From Nanohaloarchaea archaeon SW_7_43_1 (lineage in GTDB: Archaea; Nanohalarchaeota; Nanosalinia; Nanosalinales; Nanosalinaceae): a stretch of DNA of 64,000 nt. Shown in pieces: positions 17,607 to 24,798 of this stretch (position 1 is the stretch's first letter; each line of letters opens with the position of its first letter). The stretch lies in NCBI GenBank assembly GCA_003009795.1, contig PXPE01000001.1:1-64000 (forward strand), read 5' to 3'. Made by a program: the position numbers and the translations under genes. Below the pieces are notes generated by a model. It had not been told where the DNA came from and did no database searches. It was given only the letters and a program-made list of their open reading frames with translations.

Positions 17607-18104
17607 TCAATTGACCTCTGGGCGAGTCTCTCTATCGAAAAATCTACAATATTTATCACCAGGATTTCTATCACAATAATCTTCGATTTTATTCTGCCTC
17701 AAACTGTCATTTTTTACATCACTATAATTCTGGGGAAGCAAATCAGCACAGTCAGGATCCCCAATATACGTCTTCACCTTTACTTCACCAGTCAAATCAT
17801 TTTTCCCTACATCAACACCAGGAATTGCATGTTGATTGCAGACAGCGGTTTGCAAAAATAAAGCATATACCAGGACCGGGATGATAAGAATCAAACTAGC
17901 TAAAGAAGCTCTCAAAGGCCTGAGATTTTCACTCATAAAACCTATGACGCCCAAAATATATCCCGAAAAAAGAGCTGCTGTCAAAAGGCTAGAGACTTTT
18001 CCACTTTTGAGAAATATTATGAGGCCGATTGAAAAACCTGTTAAAGTCAAAGTCAGGGCTCTCTTAAAGTCAATGGCTCTCCCCCTAATTTTGAAGGATC
18101 TCAT
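17607..18104 (-). CDS. Small membrane protein of unknown function
   Basis: A 165-residue protein. Three hydrophobic segments (about residues 14-32, 38-56 and 65-85) are followed by a polar C-terminal half with six Cys, including CNQ, DPDC and YCRFF. The Cys-rich region may be disulfide-bonded outside the cell if the topology places it there. I do not recognise the family. The gene converges on the small acidic protein with 3 nt between stops and lies about 100 nt beyond tRNA-Phe on the same strand. Confidence 0.7.
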   Translation of the reverse strand: MRSFKIRGRAIDFKRALTLTLTGFSIGLIIFLKSGKVSSLLTAALFSGYILGVIGFMSENLRPLRASLASLILIIPVLVYALFLQTAVCNQHAIPGVDVGKNDLTGEVKVKTYIGDPDCADLLPQNYSDVKNDSLRQNKIEDYCDRNPGDKYCRFFDRETRPEVN

Positions 18105-18203
18105 TATGGGAATTTTTTCTATTTATTGGATAAAAAACCCTTATTTAGAAACCGGTAGGGGAGATGAGGTCTATAAGATAGTCTAATGAACTTGTTAGGT
18201 CTA

Positions 18204-18277
18204 TGGCCGAGCCCGGATTTGAACCGGGAACCTATGCATCTTCAGTGCATCGCTCTCCCAGATTGAGCTACTCAGCC
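18204..18277 (-). tRNA. tRNA-Phe (GAA)
   Basis: A complete 74-nt cloverleaf on the minus strand: acceptor GGCTGAG/CTCGGCC with discriminator A, D stem GCTC/GAGC, anticodon stem ATGCA/TGCAT with loop CTGAAGA, T arm CCCGG-TTCAAAT-CCGGG. CCA is not encoded and there is no intron. Confidence 0.96.
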
Positions 18278-18416
18278 AACTCGCTACGTCAAACTGATAC
18301 GAAACAACTCATCAAACCTATGTACTTCAACATTTTTCAGTTGATAGGTGAATTTTTAAGAATAGAACCTCCCGAGCTTCAGTCAGTACATAAAATTTTA
18401 GTCAAACTGTATTCTT

Positions 18417-19427
18417 GTGACAAAAGAGAACGAAGACACACGCAAACACGTAATTCCAGGGACGGATCAATCTCATAAAGGAGAAAGAGTTGAGGGATAC
18501 GATTTTAGAGGCGAATTCGATCTAGAAGAAATGCTTGAAAGTTACGGGTCAACAGGTTTTCAGGCATCACACCTGAAAGAAGCGATTGATCTGATAAAAG
18601 AGATGAGGGATAAGAATGCCAAGATATTCTTGACCTATACTTCCAACATTATTTCAAGCGGTCTAAGAGAAGCAGTTGCATACCTTGCGAAGGAAGACTT
18701 TATTGATGTAATAATAACCAGTTCTGGCTCTCATACAGAAGACGTCATCAAGACAGCTAAGCCGTTCAAAATGGGAGAATGGGATGCCGACGAAGCAGAT
18801 TTAAGGGAAAAAGGTATCAATAGGCTGGGCAATATCTATGTCGAGTCAGATAACTATGTTTGGCTTGAGAGCTGGCTGAATGAGAACTTCTTCCCTGAAT
18901 TCTTCGATGAGAAAAAGCTGAGAGAGCCGACAGAAGTTGCCAGGGAACTCGGGAGAAAGATCAGTGAAGATGATGAACTTAAAGAAGAAAACTCTTTCCT
19001 ATACCACTCATATAAAAACAACATCCCGGTTTTCTGTCCCGCATTGATTGATGCAGAGATCGGTGACTACATGTTCTACTACCGTCAAGAAGTGGATTCG
19101 GATATAGGTATTGAAATACTGGATGACTGGGATAAACTGATACACGAAGCTATTGAAGCAGAGAAAACTGGTATTATAGCGGTAGGGGATGGTGTTCCAA
19201 AACATCAGGCAATCATGTCCAACCTTTTCAGAGGCGGAACAGATTATGCAGTATATATCTCTACAGGAATGGAGGGTGATGGATCGCTTTCAGGCGCCCC
19301 ACCTAAAGAAGCAGTTTCCTGGGGGAAGATAAAAGAGAAAACAAGAAATTATACGCAGATAGAGGCCGAGGCAACACTTGTATTGCCGCTGCTGGTTGCC
19401 TCCGCATTCAAGAACTATGAAGTTTAG
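18417..19427 (+). CDS. dys: Deoxyhypusine synthase
   Basis: A 336-residue enzyme that transfers an aminobutyl group from spermidine (via NAD) to the conserved lysine of aIF5A, the first step of hypusine formation. Family signatures are STGFQASHLKEAI, FLTYTSNIISSGLREAV, IITSSGS-HTEDV and the C-terminal EAVSWGKI, whose Lys (residue 304) corresponds to the covalent enzyme-intermediate lysine. Length matches the family. The GTG at 18417 is used because no suitable ATG precedes the conserved region; an AT-rich box ACATAAAATTTT lies about 25 nt upstream, consistent with a leaderless message. Confidence 0.95.
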   Translation: MTKENEDTRKHVIPGTDQSHKGERVEGYDFRGEFDLEEMLESYGSTGFQASHLKEAIDLIKEMRDKNAKIFLTYTSNIISSGLREAVAYLAKEDFIDVIITSSGSHTEDVIKTAKPFKMGEWDADEADLREKGINRLGNIYVESDNYVWLESWLNENFFPEFFDEKKLREPTEVARELGRKISEDDELKEENSFLYHSYKNNIPVFCPALIDAEIGDYMFYYRQEVDSDIGIEILDDWDKLIHEAIEAEKTGIIAVGDGVPKHQAIMSNLFRGGTDYAVYISTGMEGDGSLSGAPPKEAVSWGKIKEKTRNYTQIEAEATLVLPLLVASAFKNYEV

Positions 19428-19789
19428 AGCTTGTTTTTCAGTTTCTCGAAGATGCCCTGGAGCGGTTCCGCCACTTGATCTTCATTGATTTCTCCAAGAT
19501 TAACCCATTCGGCTTTCTCCGGCTCCCCTTCAATCTCCACCATGTAGGGTTGCCATGTAATCTCTTCGCCTTCTGCCTCAAAGCTTGTCTTCAGCTTGCT
19601 CATATACCTTGTTGCATCCGATGAGCATCCTGTATGTTCCTCTGCAATCCTCTCAGCAGTATCAGCCGAGAGTTCTCCTCTCTGTCCTCTGCCGTTGGGA
19701 ACATTCCACTGATCGGATTCCTCGTTATAGATCATTAGAAGGTTTTTATCTCGTACAATTAGACTTCCAGAAAGTTGGGTTGCTACCAT
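19424..19789 (-). CDS. Nudix-fold protein with a degenerate catalytic box
   Basis: A 121-residue protein with the Nudix layout: a first beta strand near LIVRDKNLLMIYNEESDQWNVPNG, then the box region GRGQRGE-x7-RIAEEHTGC. Against the consensus G-x5-E-x7-R-E-U-x-E-E-x-G-U, the first Glu, Arg and final Gly fit. However, the residues expected to be Glu after Arg and the second Glu of the EE pair read Ile and His. Those residues bind catalytic metal, so activity may be altered or lost. The start is the ATG at 19789. It overlaps the end of the convergent deoxyhypusine synthase gene by 4 nt. Confidence 0.75.
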   Translation of the reverse strand: MVATQLSGSLIVRDKNLLMIYNEESDQWNVPNGRGQRGELSADTAERIAEEHTGCSSDATRYMSKLKTSFEAEGEEITWQPYMVEIEGEPEKAEWVNLGEINEDQVAEPLQGIFEKLKNKL

Positions 19790-19865
19790 ACACAAAATTG
19801 TATCCGCTTGTTTAAAACGATAGTTTATTCAAAATCAGGTTCAAGGCTTAGACAGGTGACAGAAA

Positions 19866-20684
19866 ATGGAATACATCAAGATTCAAGGTGAGAAAATACC
19901 GGCTCTTGGACTCGGAACATGGCAGTTAAAAGGACAAGAGTGTGTGAAAGGAGATAAGACAGCCCTGGAAAACGGTTACAGGCACATTGATACAGCCCAG
20001 ATATACGGGAACGAAGCTCAGGTAGGGAAAGGAATCAAGGAATCGAATGTTGATAGAAATGATATCTGGGTTACCACAAAGGTCTGGCGGAACAACCTGA
20101 ATAAACAAGGACTGAAAGATTCAGTCAATGAAAGCCTGGAAAAGCTGAGAACCGAGTATGTTGATCTTTTGCTGATACACTGGCCTTTCGAAGAAATGGA
20201 TCTCGAGACAGTTCTTTCTGAAATGAATGAGATGGAGGAAGAAGGAAAAGTGAGGAACATCGGGATAAGCAATTTTACACCGGAACAGATGAAGCAAGCT
20301 GATCGATATTCGGACAGCGAACTTCTAACCAACCAAGTTGAGTACCATCCTTTCCTATCGCAGGATGAGGTACTAGAGAAATGTGAGGAGAAAGATGTGA
20401 TGCTGACAGCATACTCTCCACTAGCCAGAGGAGAAGTACTTGGAAACAAGAACCTTCAGGAAATAGGTGAAAAATACGGAAAGTCACCTGCTCAGGTCTC
20501 ACTTGCATGGCTGATACAGCAGAACAATGTCGCAGCGATACCCAAGGCCAGTTCAAAGAAACACATACAGCAGAACATAGAAATCTTCGACTTCAAACTT
20601 ACTGAACAGGAGATGGAAACGATCTCAGAGCTTGCACGAGAGGAAAGAAAAGTAGATCCTGACTTCGGGCCGTGGACTGATTGA
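19866..20684 (+). CDS. Aldo/keto reductase
   Basis: A 272-residue NADPH-dependent oxidoreductase with an AKR (beta/alpha)8 barrel. The catalytic tetrad is visible as D42, Y47, K72 and H105 in their usual contexts (YRHIDTAQIYGNE, VTTKVW, LLIHWP). The cofactor-binding IPKASSKKHIQQN is near residue 222. Full length for the family. It reduces aldehydes or ketones; the substrate cannot be read from sequence. It is transcribed away from the Nudix gene. Confidence 0.94.
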   Translation: MEYIKIQGEKIPALGLGTWQLKGQECVKGDKTALENGYRHIDTAQIYGNEAQVGKGIKESNVDRNDIWVTTKVWRNNLNKQGLKDSVNESLEKLRTEYVDLLLIHWPFEEMDLETVLSEMNEMEEEGKVRNIGISNFTPEQMKQADRYSDSELLTNQVEYHPFLSQDEVLEKCEEKDVMLTAYSPLARGEVLGNKNLQEIGEKYGKSPAQVSLAWLIQQNNVAAIPKASSKKHIQQNIEIFDFKLTEQEMETISELAREERKVDPDFGPWTD

Positions 20685-20718
20685 GTTAAAAATCTAAGAA
20701 ATTAATTGTACATTGCTG

Positions 20719-21063
20719 ATGTTAGAAGACGTAGAAAGGATAATAAATGCTATTTACAAGTTCCAGGATTCAAAACAGATAGAGAAGGAAAATCTCTATA
20801 TTGACATGCAAATTGATTCTAGCCCGAATGAAGAAAGTTACTTTGTAGAATATGGTATAACAGATCTCGATTCAAGATCCTGTACAGGCTTGAATCCTAA
20901 AATATACTACAATTCAATGGAAGAAGCATGGGACAGCTATACCGAACAGTTAGAAGAAATCACGGAAGAATTCACGGAAGCACATAAACTTGTAGCAGAA
21001 CCAGAAGAGTATCAAGCTACGGCGGGAGGAGGCAACCCTGCCAAACAAATCAAAAAGGTGTAG
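20719..21063 (+). CDS. Small acidic protein of unknown function
   Basis: A 114-residue acidic protein (MLEDVERIINAIYKFQDS...). It has an alpha/beta-looking first half and a charged helix near residues 75-95, with a Gly-rich then Lys-containing tail. I do not recognise a family. An in-frame TTG two codons earlier is possible, but the ATG at 20719 is preferred. An AT-rich stretch AAAATCTAAGAAATTAATTG precedes it. It ends 7 nt before the convergent tRNA-Asn gene. Confidence 0.65.
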   Translation: MLEDVERIINAIYKFQDSKQIEKENLYIDMQIDSSPNEESYFVEYGITDLDSRSCTGLNPKIYYNSMEEAWDSYTEQLEEITEEFTEAHKLVAEPEEYQATAGGGNPAKQIKKV

Positions 21064-21070
21064 AATGAAT

Positions 21071-21208
21071 CGCCCAGACCAGGATTCGAACCTGGGACCG
21101 CCACGTATACTGCGACTTCACGGAAGTTAACTTGGCTTCCGAGACCATGCAGAACATGGATCTTTGAAGTTTAACAGCGTGGCGCTCTACCTACTGAGCT
21201 ACCTGGGC
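21071..21208 (-). tRNA. tRNA-Asn (GUU) with a 65-nt intron
   Basis: The mature tRNA (73 nt) is made from 21172-21208 and 21071-21106 on the minus strand. The acceptor is GCCCAGG/TCTGGGC with discriminator G; CCA is not encoded. The anticodon stem is CCACG/CGTGG with loop C-T-GTT-A-A. The intron 21107-21171 lies at position 37/38, the standard archaeal site, and can fold into a hairpin around its CGGAAG/CTTCCG elements. Confidence 0.94.
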
Positions 21209-21419
21209 TTTATCATTATCTGTATAGATGAGATTTTTAAACCAATCCTACTGAAATCCCTGCTGAAGTATAAATTGTGAGTTGCGATATACCAAATTAT
21301 AGCTCTAGCCTCACCAATATTGGTAGATTCAGAAAAGTAAAAAAAAGCTTAGGGAGATGCTTTCCAATTCTCTTCAATAAAAAAAGAAGAAAAAATGATT
21401 TCTGGCTTGAACGCTACAG

Positions 21420-22091
21420 CTATTCCTCTACCTGATGAATCATGTACATATCGAGGAATCCGTATACCTGCTTGCAGAAGAACGGTAGGATGACAAACGC
21501 TACTGATGTCTCGAATGCGTTAAGCACTTCCATAGGTCCTGGAACTCCAAGATACCATACCGCCGGGTAGAGCAGGAAGAACACTGTGATATAAGCTGCC
21601 AGTGTCTTATAACTCTTTCCAAGCGTATCGGAAGTCTCCTCCGCCATCTGTTTGAAAGGCCCCCAAATCAGGTAGAATACTCCAAGTAGGAGTGCGTTAC
21701 CAATCCAGTAAGCCCATGTCATGCCTGATTCCTGAGAAATAATTCCTGTTACAACAAGCATGAACTGTAGACCCATTAATGCACCGAGTAGATCCCATCT
21801 GGTATCTCTTCCATGCATAGCTGTGAGCCCGAGAGCAAGCAAGATTAACGGCGTAGACACCATCCAATCCATGTACCATCCGAAATCACTCAACGGGGTT
21901 CCATTGAGAAAGTTCAGATACATGATTCCCGACCAAGTCACTATAAAGAAGTGTATAATCGGGAACTTCGAAGGTACATTATCCCATTTCCTACTGAGGA
22001 AAAGGTATCCTAGGCCGCTTAGAAATGCGGTAGCGATATAAGCCATGATAAATGACGTGCTGCCAGAGGCAGTTATGGCTTCATATACCAT
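21420..22091 (-). CDS. Xenorhodopsin (inward proton-pumping microbial rhodopsin)
   Basis: A 223-residue seven-helix retinal protein. Helix C reads WYMDWMVSTPLILLAL: D75 is the Schiff-base counter-ion (bacteriorhodopsin D85), T89 is Ser79, the proton donor D96 is Ala86, and R82 is Trp72. In helix G, K207 carries retinal (PFFCKQVYGFLDM), and Pro203 replaces bacteriorhodopsin D212. The Trp/Asp/Pro combination plus His47 and Asp214 matches the xenorhodopsin NsXeR from Nanosalina, an established light-driven inward proton pump in which an equivalent His/Asp pair is important. The ATG at 22091 gives the family start MVYEAITA; another ATG lies two codons upstream. A TTTATATG TATA box is about 30 nt upstream. 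No retinal biosynthesis gene is nearby. Confidence 0.95.
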   Translation of the reverse strand: MVYEAITASGSTSFIMAYIATAFLSGLGYLFLSRKWDNVPSKFPIIHFFIVTWSGIMYLNFLNGTPLSDFGWYMDWMVSTPLILLALGLTAMHGRDTRWDLLGALMGLQFMLVVTGIISQESGMTWAYWIGNALLLGVFYLIWGPFKQMAEETSDTLGKSYKTLAAYITVFFLLYPAVWYLGVPGPMEVLNAFETSVAFVILPFFCKQVYGFLDMYMIHQVEE

Positions 22092-22123
22092 AAACATACT
22101 GTTTATACTTTATACATATAAAA

Positions 22124-22143
22124 CAACCGGTTTGAGCCGGTTG
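22124..22143 (-). terminator. Hairpin between the ZIP-like gene and xenorhodopsin
   Basis: A perfect 7-bp stem CAACCGG/CCGGTTG with a 6-nt loop, followed on the minus strand by TTTTATATG. It could terminate the upstream minus-strand transcript. Its T-run is also the TATA element of the xenorhodopsin promoter, so the two functions overlap. Confidence 0.55.
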
Positions 22144-22227
22144 CTGTATCTTTAGAAAGCTGTGAAACAGTTTTCATAGCTACCAGACAGTTTGTCGGTT
22201 CATATTTATTCCAACCAATTTTGAAGT

Positions 22228-22908
22228 TTACTGGATCAAAGCCAGCAACATTATGAAACACAGGAGACCTGTGAGAAACCCTATCGGCCTCTCCTTTCTA
22301 GGATCCATCGAGTCATGGACAACCAAATAGATGAAACATCCTCCTAAAACTCCGAGACCTGAGTAAATGAACTGAGGTGAAGGCTTCAAACCTGCCGCAA
22401 TAAATACCCCTACCAGTGTTAATGAGGATACCAGTAACTTTACCGGGAAACTATCTACAATCTCTTCATGCATCTCCTTGATTGCAAGGGAATTCACCAT
22501 TGTATGGATCAAAACAGGGAAGAAAAACAGAAGTAACTGACCGTCACCCGTAGAGGAAAGAAAGTAAAGCATCATACCTATCGTCAAATGATACAAACCA
22601 ATGAAAACAGAGTGTACCTCCTTTAACTCATATTTTATCTCCCCGAAGTTTTCCTCCCGCTCGTAAAGAACCTCCTCTATAACATAGAAAAGCGCTATAC
22701 CTCCCAAAACCGGAAGATTCCTGACAGTAAATACAGTATTAATCATGGTTTCAGGGAGAAGCACCGAGAAGAAATAGGTCAGAGTAAATCCTGCGGAAAA
22801 TGATGCAAAAAAGAAGTTATACCTTGAAGTATAACTATCCAGTTCCTCACCGAAGAAATGGACCAGGCCTATTATTCCTCCCATCGCAACGGCCGGTAAT
22901 AATGACAT
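22228..22908 (-). CDS. Polytopic membrane protein, ZIP metal-transporter-like
   Basis: A 226-residue protein with seven or eight hydrophobic segments. The second segment FFFASFSAGFTLTYFFSVLLPE resembles the ZIP signature region, and HDSMDPRKERPIGFLTGLL near the C terminus resembles the last ZIP helices. However, the His-rich metal motifs typical of active ZIP transporters are sparse (H17, H99, H107, H135). Assignment to that superfamily is tentative and transport is inference. It is transcribed toward xenorhodopsin, with a hairpin between them. Confidence 0.6.
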   Translation of the reverse strand: MSLLPAVAMGGIIGLVHFFGEELDSYTSRYNFFFASFSAGFTLTYFFSVLLPETMINTVFTVRNLPVLGGIALFYVIEEVLYEREENFGEIKYELKEVHSVFIGLYHLTIGMMLYFLSSTGDGQLLLFFFPVLIHTMVNSLAIKEMHEEIVDSFPVKLLVSSLTLVGVFIAAGLKPSPQFIYSGLGVLGGCFIYLVVHDSMDPRKERPIGFLTGLLCFIMLLALIQ

Positions 22909-23059
22909 TACTAATTACTTAATAGAGATCTTATTTAGAATCATGGGATAGCCAGCAAAAAATTACTGAAAGCAATCAGTATCTTACAGATTTGATAGCT
23001 GTTTAGGAAAAGACATTTAAGTATTGTTACTACTTTAGGATAACAAGAGGTTATCAAAA

Positions 23060-23623
23060 ATGAGTGCAGGAGATTATCTGGAAAGAGCCGATAATGGAGA
23101 ATATGTCGAATTCGGAGAACTACTTGAAAACGAACCGGAAGAGGCACTGGAAGTATTCCAAAACTCAAGAATAGAAAGAGGAAGCGTCGTTGTGGATGAA
23201 GACTATGCCCTCGACAAAATATATGATGATTCGGAGATTGATCCTTGGGAAATTATCGAGGCTCCGATCAGAGGCGCATTATCTAGCAAGTATGAATCAG
23301 GAAGAGGAGCGGGCGAGAAAAAAGCCGAGGAAATAAACAGGCGGCACAACAACCAGGCCAATATCCTGGACATGCTGACAGAAAAAACAGGAACCAATAG
23401 CGTCAAGGCAAAGATGGCTGACGCCGGAGCTCTTGCCGGATTAGCCGGTTTCAGCGGATCTGCTGCGGCAGGATCTGTTCACGGTATGGGAGCTTCAGCC
23501 ACCCTTGGCATAGTATCCTCCGCCAAGAGTTCTGAGTATCAGGGCGTGAGAGACAGTGAACAGAGAGCAGCTGTAGAAGGACTAGAAGACGCATACGGAA
23601 GCAAGTGGCTGGAAATAGAATAA
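23060..23623 (+). CDS. Protein of unknown function with a Gly/Ala-rich hydrophobic stretch
   Basis: A 187-residue protein. The first 95 residues are acidic and helical, followed by a polar linker. A Gly/Ala/Ser-rich, moderately hydrophobic region (about residues 124-155) resembles a glycine-zipper membrane segment, and a short acidic tail follows. No signal peptide is seen. The ATG at 23060 has an AGAGGTTA purine stretch about 10 nt upstream. I do not recognise the family. Glycine-zipper segments occur in pore-forming and membrane-tethered proteins, but function here is unknown. It is convergent with topoisomerase VI subunit A. Confidence 0.7.
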   Translation: MSAGDYLERADNGEYVEFGELLENEPEEALEVFQNSRIERGSVVVDEDYALDKIYDDSEIDPWEIIEAPIRGALSSKYESGRGAGEKKAEEINRRHNNQANILDMLTEKTGTNSVKAKMADAGALAGLAGFSGSAAAGSVHGMGASATLGIVSSAKSSEYQGVRDSEQRAAVEGLEDAYGSKWLEIE

Positions 23624-23653
23624 AAAAGGAGGTTTTAGACCTCCATAAGCTCT

Positions 23654-24784
23654 TTAATCCAGGAGTTCCTCGTTCTCTATCTTGTTTGGAAGGTACTCAT
23701 TTGCCACGAACTCAAGGCTCTGTGATGCAAGGGCCTGTTGCTCGACTCTGACTCCTTTGTCCAGCATCTTCTGGAACTGTGCTTGCCATTCATCTTTCTG
23801 CATCCAGTCATACTCCATCACGTCATGAATCCTTTTGTAATCCTTTGTCGGGCCTCCTGAATCCTTCGGTTTCCCTTTCAGATCCTCTGTTACATGTTCT
23901 AGGCCGTACTTATCAATATCTTCCATTGTCATACCGATAAGTCTTGCACTAGGTGTAGCCAGTCGGTCTGACTGGAAGGCAAGACTCATTGATCCTGATT
24001 TGAGAACTGAGTAGATGTAGTATCCCCATGGGTCGCCGTCACAGAATACGTAGACCGGCAGGTCAAGCCTGTTATGCATTATATTGATGAGTCTTCTTGC
24101 TCCTCTAGCCGGTTGACCTCCTGTACCTATCAGGATAGCGTTGTGATCTTCGTGGAAATCCTCTTCAACCAAACGGTTGACCATAGCGGAGGTCTCGACT
24201 ACCATGATGAAGTCAGCGGAATGTTGTTCAAACTCGTAATGATCAACAATAGATGGGATCGCAAGTCCAGAGGTTCCCATAGCCATGCAGTCAATCGAGT
24301 CACCTGAATCATTGATTGTGATAGGGCCGAACAATCTTCCTTTCGGTTCTGCAAAAAGATGTAGATCCTCTCTAATTGCTCCTGTCGCTGTCTCAATATC
24401 GACTACGACATTGTTGGATTCGTCCTGATCCTCGAAAGTGTTTTCATCCAAACCGGGAACCGAGTGTTTCAACTGGTAGTAGACCTCTCTGATTGATGCA
24501 GTCCTACCTGATTCCACAAGTTCTTTGGCTTTGTTCGCGACCAATGTTGTCTGCATAAACTTCCTGGCATGACTGATGTTCAGGAACTTTCTTGTCGAGT
24601 AACTGTCTCCAAGGGAGAGTCTTCCTTCTTCCTCATCGTAGTGAACATTTGACTTGGATCTTACCTGTGTATCGATTGTAAGATTTTCCTCGTTGTTGTC
24701 ATTTAACTGGTTAACCAGTTTCTTACCGAGATGTGTTAACCTATCTAATGTCTTCTCGTCGTTTGCTAAATCTTTCTTTGGCAT
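23654..24784 (-). CDS. top6A: DNA topoisomerase VI subunit A
   Basis: A 376-residue Spo11-like subunit that makes the transient double-strand break. The 5Y-CAP domain contains IREVYYQLKH, whose Tyr102/103 supply the DNA-linking tyrosine. The Toprim domain has the VFCDGDPWGYYIYSVL acidic cluster (D-x-D) and a conserved upstream Glu in MVVETSAM. Length is family-typical. It is the last gene of a minus-strand operon and lies 14 nt after top6B, the usual archaeal gene order. With subunit B it forms the A2B2 enzyme that relaxes and decatenates DNA. Confidence 0.96.
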   Translation of the reverse strand: MPKKDLANDEKTLDRLTHLGKKLVNQLNDNNEENLTIDTQVRSKSNVHYDEEEGRLSLGDSYSTRKFLNISHARKFMQTTLVANKAKELVESGRTASIREVYYQLKHSVPGLDENTFEDQDESNNVVVDIETATGAIREDLHLFAEPKGRLFGPITINDSGDSIDCMAMGTSGLAIPSIVDHYEFEQHSADFIMVVETSAMVNRLVEEDFHEDHNAILIGTGGQPARGARRLINIMHNRLDLPVYVFCDGDPWGYYIYSVLKSGSMSLAFQSDRLATPSARLIGMTMEDIDKYGLEHVTEDLKGKPKDSGGPTKDYKRIHDVMEYDWMQKDEWQAQFQKMLDKGVRVEQQALASQSLEFVANEYLPNKIENEELLD

Positions 24785-24798
24785 TCAAAAATCACCCT

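Noticed and set aside
22228-22908. Blh/Brp-type carotene dioxygenase next to the rhodopsin
   Set aside because: The membrane protein lacks the conserved His pattern of that family. A ZIP-like membrane protein is the better, still tentative, description.
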